Of a stretch of DNA of 64,000 nucleotides, positions 57,401 through 64,000 are shown piece by piece. Location of the stretch: contig VDFB02047230.1 of the NCBI GenBank assembly GCA_007258455.2, positions 155,787,413 to 155,851,412 on the forward strand, written 5' to 3'. The stretch is from Sequoia sempervirens (Eukaryota > Streptophyta > Pinopsida > Cupressales > Cupressaceae). Positions within the stretch are counted from its first letter, which is position 1. Every line of letters starts with the position of its first letter. The position numbers and the translations under genes are program-made. The notes below the pieces were generated by a model. That model worked only from the letters and a program-made list of their open reading frames with translations, was not told the DNA's origin and made no database searches.

Positions 57401-57887
57401 TAAGGTTAATTAAACCATAATTTAGATTTGCTATGCTATCATTTTCATGCAATCACATTGAAAAATAGATATGACCTAATGCAGCTACATGATTTAAGTG
57501 GTGTGTGCGTAATCGAGAGCTTCTCCTCTTTTACCCTGTCCGGCTAACCTTCTTTCCCTCAATCACACTCTTGGTCGTCAATCACCTTGGCCTTCGATCA
57601 CCTGCCACTCAAATGCACTCAGGCGTGCAAAAACAAAAGTGTATTAGTAACCATTGTAGAAACGTAAATTTAAAAATTAAATCAACATTCCTATTTTATA
57701 TAAATGCACTCATAATTCTTGAAAGAAAACAATTATTTTTCTACATTCCCATACATCAAAGCATAGTATCATAATTCGTATATTAAATCCCATAAAGTCA
57801 CGGTCAAACATTATCAAAATAAGTCATGGTCAAAATAGCGTCAAAGTAAGTCATGGTCAAAATAGCATCAAAGTATGAGACGTGACA
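54417..57887 (+). mobile_element. Element G: 3.5 kb solo LTR or non-coding LTR element
   Basis: 3471 bp from TGTAGCACTCAG to GACGTGACA between AAATA repeats, with empty sites in two sister repeats. TG...CA ends and a 5-bp target duplication indicate LTR-element integration. No PBS, polypurine tract, gag or pol seen, and its start does not recur inside it, so one very long solo LTR is favoured. It contains the 63-bp minisatellite, a duplicated T-rich unit of about 65 bp (57175-57305) and three TCATGGTCAAAATA-like repeats at its end. A 121-codon reverse frame at 54786-55151 has no recognised domain. Confidence 0.8.
55855..56432. repeat. 63-bp minisatellite, about 9 units
   Basis: ACAGAGTTCATAC starts at 55881, 55944, 56007, 56070, 56133, 56196 and 56259 (period exactly 63), then at 56324 (65) and 56388 (64). 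Early units are nearly identical. Because 63 is a multiple of three, both strands stay open: reverse 55850-56269 repeats a 21-residue block beginning MNSVNYTQIQAE, and forward 55856-56218 repeats LCIINRVHTIFWKW. Confidence 0.93.
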
Positions 57888-59189
57888 AAATATCAATCCT
57901 TATTTTGTAGGAACAAGACATGGATTACATAAGAGTTATCAATCCTCCAAATAGTTAACCGAAGCAAGGTGGGTCCCACCTTCCATGTGGCTGCCCCATG
58001 TTCTCCTATTTTGTAGGAGCTCTTCTTCGATGCCCCCACATGTTCCTATCATTTAGGAATAATTACAAATGTCAATTTACATGTTCATTTCATTCGAATT
58101 TAATCTCTTTCTAATCCTAGTGTTGGAGAACACTCTCCAAGGACTTAGAAGATACATGAAGTATGTTTAGGATTGTAATTAAATGGCATCCTATTCCCAA
58201 CAGTCATGATGTGAGGGGTTTGGTGGTGAACCTAACGTCTCGAACCCTATGAATACAATAATAGGGCCAACATGAGATAGTTCCAAGGTGTGTCACCGAG
58301 GGAACTGGATGTTGGAACTCATCCCATAGCGACGGGGTAAAAAGAGGAACACAAGGTTGGGCGAGCTATGAATTCGAGTCGGCAGATTAAGCCTAGGATG
58401 GCCAAGCACATTCTAGCAGTGTTAAGCAAATCGTGGAACTAGTAGGGGAGTTCTAGCAAGGAATTTCACGTGAGTATGACAATGGAGTAGGGCTGCGTCT
58501 CAGCATTAGGGTGCAAAGTCGAGGAGCCGCACCAAGTGCACTCCCCGTAAAGAGTGCTAGATCATGTCATGTAGGGCACACATGGGCACCATCAAGTGGA
58601 GGAGTGTCAGCATACTCTTGAGGTAGATCCAATCCTCCTCAATAGGACCATAGGGTTTGAACTCAAGAGGCAGACTCGTCAATATGGTGTAGAATATGTG
58701 CAAGGATGGATCCCAGTGAAGTTGTTCAACCTAGGAATGTGGTAGCAAGGAAGGAGTCCTAGATACTTGAATTGGTATCATTGGTGCAAGGTCTCAACAA
58801 AGGTTACATGGTGTAACATAACGCTGCAAGAACTTGCAAAGTCGAGTTGGTGTCTATGGAGATGGAGTTACACAGTCCAAGTGAAGTCATTGGACTAGGT
58901 GATCCACGATCATGGGCTCAATGGTGCAAGTGAGAGTTACTCATCGGAATCAACCTCCCCAAAGAGCAGAAGGAACTCATCGTGAGCTTGGTGTTGGATC
59001 CGGAAGTGCTCCAAGAGCATGTCTACGTGAAGGGCGAACTCAGAGTTCAAGGTGAAGAGACTAATAATTTGTCGTCTTATGGGGGACACAAGGATGAAGC
59101 ACTCGGTGGAATCACCAAGTTTGTGCTAGGGTGCAACAATGTTTAGGAAGGTGAACAAAGTGAGTCGTGTTCAGAACATGCAAGCCCAT

Positions 59190-60465
59190 ATGAAACCGCG
59201 TGAAAAATAAAAAAGGTTTGGTGGTTTTTGCGTAGCAAATACGAAACCACGTGGAAGGACCCATTTCGCACAGGAAAGGCAGTGGTTATGATGTTTGTCT
59301 GAAAGTGTGGAAGAAATGCAGAGAATGATGTGAGAGGTGGACCCATTTAGTTCAAAATGCATGTGAAGACAGAAGAGCCATGTGACACGTGGTCCCACTT
59401 CCTGCAGAAATCAAGTGAATGGCAGAAGAGGTGTCAGAGTGGGCACTTCGTTCGAAAAGCAAGAAACGGGAGAGAGAGTGACTGTAATGACTTTAATGAC
59501 TTTACGCCCCCAACTATCGTGTAATATACGAAAGCAAAAGTGGCGAACAAATGGCTCAGAGTCAATTTTGTAGATCTACCCGTTTCCTAGATAGAGCCTA
59601 TAAACCTACAGCCTGCAAATGGATTTTTGTTAGGGAGGTGCAACTTCTGTCTTGTCAGATATTCTTTGTAATTATGATGAAACTCAGGCAGAAATCTGCT
59701 TTTGGAAATGTAATGCACCCTAACTTTTACTTGAATAAAATTAAGGACGGATCTTGTGTTTTCTATTCACGATTATCAATGACGGATTAGTAGGCTTTTT
59801 GGACAACGTCTGTCCATTCATTATAACGTAGCGATGTCCACTTCCGAGTTATCTCAAATAAATTATTTCCAAGTCAATCATAGACAATGAGAGATAGGAC
59901 CGGATGTTGGACAGGTTCACACTGATATTTATAATAGTCAGAGATAATGTTTCTAGATTAATTGAGTAGTTATTATTGTAGGTATGAGCTTTTCAATTTT
60001 TGTTGGTGGAGTTTTTCAATCAATGTGTGAGTAGTAGGTTATCAAGGTATTTATTTAGTAGATTGTCTGTACAGTTGATTTGGTAAAAGAACAAATCAAT
60101 ATGATGAGCTGTGATAATGACAAGACAAATTAAATAAAGACAAGAGAATTGCAATGCCTAAAATTAATTTATTTGTGAGTTTGATTTTCTTTAGCAATAC
60201 ATTTCTTGATAAGTAGGAGGTATTTTTTATCGTGTTAAATTATGATGAGTTAAGGGGGCTAAATAATGAATGGTTTATAAGGCACGATATTTTTGAAGGT
60301 TTTGCAAATGAGTAAGCAAGTTAAGTAGACCTGCTTTTGGGAGAAACTACATGGTTAAACATGCTCGAGTTGGAATATACTAGGATGACCTCTTGGGAAG
60401 TCCCAATGTTCTATCCTCTTGTACATCACTTGGATGTAATGAATACTAAGTAGATCATTCATTCT
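59190..60465 (+). repeat. Companion repeat H, copy 2
   Basis: Counterpart of 42222-44085, with about 600 bp (43141-43740 of copy 1) missing near 60115. The word GCCATGTGACAC occurs once here, not twice. Confidence 0.75.
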
Positions 60466-61061
60466 CATAAGAAATGGGTCCATTTGAACCGCTACTCATG
60501 AAATATAAGTCAATAAATTTTACTAAAAAAACTATCATGTTTAAAAAAATTGTTAAGTTTAGACACGAAGAAAAATAAATTATCAATGACATTTTTTTTC
60601 ACATCTTTTAAATCAAAGGTAAAGCTTTAGTTGTATTTTGTTTGCTTGATGCTAGTTTATAAATTTTAATAGATTGAAAGAAAGAAATGAAATTATCATG
60701 ACATTTCTTATTTTTGTCTAGTTGTATGTGTACTCATATATCCCCTTCATGTCTTTTTCTTTTAAAAGAATTTAACATGTACTCCAACTTTATTTGTTGC
60801 AAGTATGTTGTATATTTTTAGGTTTAATAGGTGAGTGAAATATATAGGGATTCTCTAATTCATGTAAATTGTAAAAGTGTTTTAGATGTGGTTATTAATG
60901 TCTGCATATGTATAAATATTAGGCAAGAGATTTATTATATTATTGTGACTAGTTATATTTTTATGCAAATAGTGAAGAAGGTTATTGTGTTGGGGTTTTC
61001 TATACATATACATACAAAATAAATCATGAATCTTTCAAAATATCCTTTAATCACTAGTTTT
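60466..61061. other. AT-rich DNA, nothing recognised
   Basis: No gene or repeat seen. Short AT-rich open frames only. Confidence 0.4.
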
Positions 61062-63887
61062 AAACAATAGCTTATATAGGGATATATGGTTGTTTGAATG
61101 GTGAGCAATATAGGGCTGCACCATTGCGTCACACCACAAAGGCACCGATGCATTGCATTGAGAGTTCACAGCAGGACACTCACAATGTGCTCCTCAAACT
61201 CTTCCTTCTAGGAGTGAAACAGAAGTAGCTCCCGCCTAGAGTCCCACAGTGGCTTAGCTGGTCTTCATAGTCTTTAGGAGTGAGCAAGGATCTCATTTTT
61301 TCCCTAGCCATGTTGAATACAAAGTTAATATTGTAGCTTAAAACTTGTAAAACTATGAGATTGTAGATTTAATTAAGTGTTCTTTGTCACAATTCTTTAT
61401 GTATGATTAATCTATTTAGATCAATTTTACCAATTGTAGAAAGAGACAGAAGATTGTAGAAGAATGAGACAAGGAGATAGAAGTGACACAACATATATGT
61501 GGAGAAACCCTTTCAGGAAAAAACTCCACCAAAATCAATAGTACTTATATTATTTAACCTTAGAACAAGATTACAATAATACTGTATCAATCTTTGATTG
61601 ATATGCTTCCTTGCCTTCAATAATCTTTTTTCACAACTTGCAATAAACTCTCATACACCTATTGCAATTTATCCATGCATTCCATGTGACCAAGCATGAA
61701 TCCACACATCCCATGCCATGCTTCAAACCCTCACACGTGCACAAGCTCAACCTGCTATCCTGTAGCAAACTCTCTCTCTTTGAACTCTCATACACTTGCT
61801 GCAATAAATAGACAATTATGAACATTGTAAACTTCTAAGAGTTGTCAATTACAAGAGCATAAAGCTCCTCACAAATATTTATGCCTAGATTGGGCAAGTA
61901 GAGTTCCACACTATAACATGAAGTCAAAACCAAAGTCTCCTCAATTTAGGTGCCCCAAACTAAACACTTAACAGATCGTTGGTCAAGACAATGTCTTGCA
62001 AGCATCACCTCAAAGTTGGCATCCAAGAATGGGCCCACTTAACTAAGCCTTGTAAATATCTTCTCATGCAAAAAGTGTTAACTGAAAGATGACAATTTGG
62101 ACGCCCAAGGTGGGTCCAAGTCAATCTAAGCTAACTAAAACATATCTCTCCACCAATTCATGCAAACATTATGCATGATTGATCATCCCCACTTAATTGA
62201 AAGTATCCACATGTTATCTGTCATGCAAATGAAGTCATTAGTCATGCAACTCAAGTCAACTAGCATGTAACTCAAACTAACTACATGCAACTGATGATAA
62301 TTGGACCATAACTGAACTGAACTGATAGTGCCACTCCACTCATGTAAATATCAATCCCTATTTTGTAGGAGCCACATATGCATTACATAAGAGTTATCAA
62401 TCCTCCAAATAGTTAACTAAAGCAAGGTGAGTCCCACCTTCCATGTGGGTGCCCCATGTGCTCCTATTTTTTAGGAGCTCTTCTTGGACGCCCCCACATG
62501 TTCCTATCATTTAGGAATAATTACAAATGTTAATTTACATGTTCATTTCATTCGAATTTAATCTCTTTCTAATCCTAGTGTTGGGAAATGTTCACTTTCC
62601 AAGGACTTAGGAGATACATGAAATATATTTAGGATTGCAATTAAATGGCATCTTATTCCCAACAGTTATGATGTGAGGGGTTTGGTGGTGAACCTAATGT
62701 CCCGAACACATGGGCACCACCAGGTGGAGGAGTGTCGACATACTGTTGAGGTAAATCCAATCCTCCTCAACAGGACCATAGGGTTTGAACTCAAGGGGCA
62801 TACTTGTCAGTATGGTGTAGAATACGTGCAAGGATGGATGCCAGTGAAGTTGTTCAAACTAGGAATGGGGTAGCAAGGAAGGAGTCCCAGATACTCAGAT
62901 CGGTATCATTGGTGCAAGGTCTCAACAAAGGTTACATGGTGTAACATAATGCCACAAGAACTTGCAGAGCCGAGTTGGTGTCTATGGAGATGGAGTTGCA
63001 CAGTCCAAGTGAAGTCATTGGACTAGGTGATCCAGGATCATGGGCTCAATGGTGCAAGCGAGAGTTACTCATCGGAGTAAACCTCCCCAAAGAGTAGAAG
63101 GAACTCATCGTGAGTTTGGTGTTGGATCCAGAAGTGCTCCAAGAGCATGTCTACATGAAGGGCGAACTCAGAGTTGAAGGTGAACGAGACTAGTAATTTG
63201 TCGTCTTATGGGGGACACAAGGATGAAGCACTTGGTGGAATCACCAAGTCTGTACCAATGTGCAAAAATGTTTAGGAAGGTGAACAAAGTGAGTCGTGTT
63301 CAGAACATGCAAGTCAAAGAGCTCCTAGTAGCTCATAGGTGCAAAATTCTGCATTGCACTTGTAAAAGTCGAGTGCCTCATAAAAGGAGGAGTCACTGGT
63401 TAAAAGGCGTAATCTATGAATAGGAAAGGGCTTGTTCGTAAGGGAGTCGCAAGTAGTGTTGAGCAATGTCGCGCGAGATATACCTCTTAGAGTAGAAAAG
63501 GTGCATTTGATCTATGCATCGGTCTAGCCCCATGACAATATAGGTAACATGTTACCTCAATTCAATCCTAGAAACCCATACAGAGTCCATGTTCCCATCT
63601 CATGAATAAGTCATGCAGAGGAAATAAATTATTAGCAAGAGCTGACAATCAATCACCTGAAAAGAAGATAGGCGAGGATTTGAATGACCATCCTAGTGGG
63701 CAGGTTTTATAAGAGGCAAGTATTTGTAGAAGTGATGAAGATATGATAAAATACGTAGGGCATACGGAAAACTCACCGCCAACAATTCATTGACAGAAAA
63801 TTCATCCCTAGCAATTCACCGTGGTGAAAAATTCATTGCCAAGTAAAATTCACCAGCAATTCACCATGGTGAAAAATTAACCGCATT
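61062..63887 (+). mobile_element. LTR family F, copy 3 (partial LTR and leader)
   Basis: Starts inside the LTR (equivalent to about 36903 of copy 1). LTR ends TTCCCAACA at 62664 and leader follows to 63887, with about 340 bp missing after 62705 relative to copy 1. It carries the uninterrupted target of the Penelope-like element at 63881-63898. Confidence 0.75.
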
Positions 63888-64000
63888 AATATTTTTAATA
63901 AAATCAAATTTTTTAACAGCCGAAAGAAACATGGGTCAATGAGTTTGACTCGAAACTACACGGTTGAATCCTGATAGCAATATCATAATTTGACACGCTG
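63888..64000 (+). other. Start of DNA beyond family F copy 3
   Basis: The first 24 bases match the start of repeat H at 42079, then diverge. The remainder is unassigned. Confidence 0.4.

Larger units (their letters stand above)
53350..59189 (+). mobile_element. LTR family F, copy 2, interrupted by element G
   Basis: Matches copy 1 from the internal tail (53350), through the purine tract AAGTGGGGGAGAATG (53496-53510) and LTR start (53509), to about 54313. About 1 kb of LTR present in copy 1 is missing there. LTR resumes at 54314, is cut by G after 54416, continues at 57893 and ends at 58202. Leader follows to 59189 and joins repeat H by deletion of everything that in copy 1 spans 39477-42220, including the Penelope-like element. 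Confidence 0.72.

Noticed and set aside
1..64000. tRNA, rRNA or snRNA genes
   Set aside because: None recognised. The tRNA-like words found are primer-binding sites of retrotransposons.

Overview
This is a plant nuclear window, most likely from a conifer or other gymnosperm. It holds no intact host gene. The case rests on Ty1/copia and Ty3/gypsy elements primed by initiator tRNA-Met (TGGTATCAGAG), on long decayed LTR sequence that fills most of the window, and on a Penelope-like element with fused RT and GIY-YIG domains. Among plants, such elements (the Dryads) are known chiefly from conifers. The species cannot be named from this sequence.

Region 1 (1-19.3 kb) is a nested retrotransposon stack that can be resolved to the base. 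A gypsy copy (1-1808 and 16780-17215) is split by copia element A (1809-16774, TSD gattc). A carries a solo LTR D in its gag (3464-5235, TSD tgtgt) and a whole reverse-strand copia element B in its 3' LTR (9315-16557, TSD acttt). Beyond the gypsy tail lies a reverse-strand copia remnant E (about 17.5-19.25 kb). Its single LTR has a primer-binding site on one side and a polypurine-like tract on the other.

Region 2 (19.3-28 kb) contains an unrecognised genic-looking stretch with splice-like signals (19.7-21.3 kb) and an AT-rich local repeat. It also has about 3 kb of degenerate hexameric telomere-like DNA (23.17-25.99 kb) whose strand flips twice. One flip is a perfect inverted junction at 25562-25576. 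Next to it is a probable solo LTR (26217-27972) carrying a foldback element.

Region 3 (28-36 kb) has a second foldback element, AT-rich minisatellite DNA and a pseudogene of the Paf1-complex subunit CTR9 (VIP6/ELF8 in Arabidopsis). The CTR9 coding tail is present twice.

Region 4 (36-64 kb) is built from three copies of one LTR family F (36.1-40.0, 53.35-59.2 and 61.06-63.9 kb) and two copies of a companion repeat H (42.1-44.1 and 59.2-60.5 kb). Copy 1 is interrupted by the Penelope-like element (40049-42076); copy 3 keeps the empty site. Copy 2 is interrupted by a 3.5 kb element G (54417-57887, TSD aaata), which contains a 63-bp minisatellite open on both strands. Between the copies lie a copia LTR, decayed LINE pieces and AT-rich DNA.

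All coding remnants carry stops and frameshifts, many of them C-to-T or G-to-A changes in Gln, Trp or Arg codons. This suggests old, methylated, silenced chromatin. All boundaries and alignments were read by eye; no search or computation was run.
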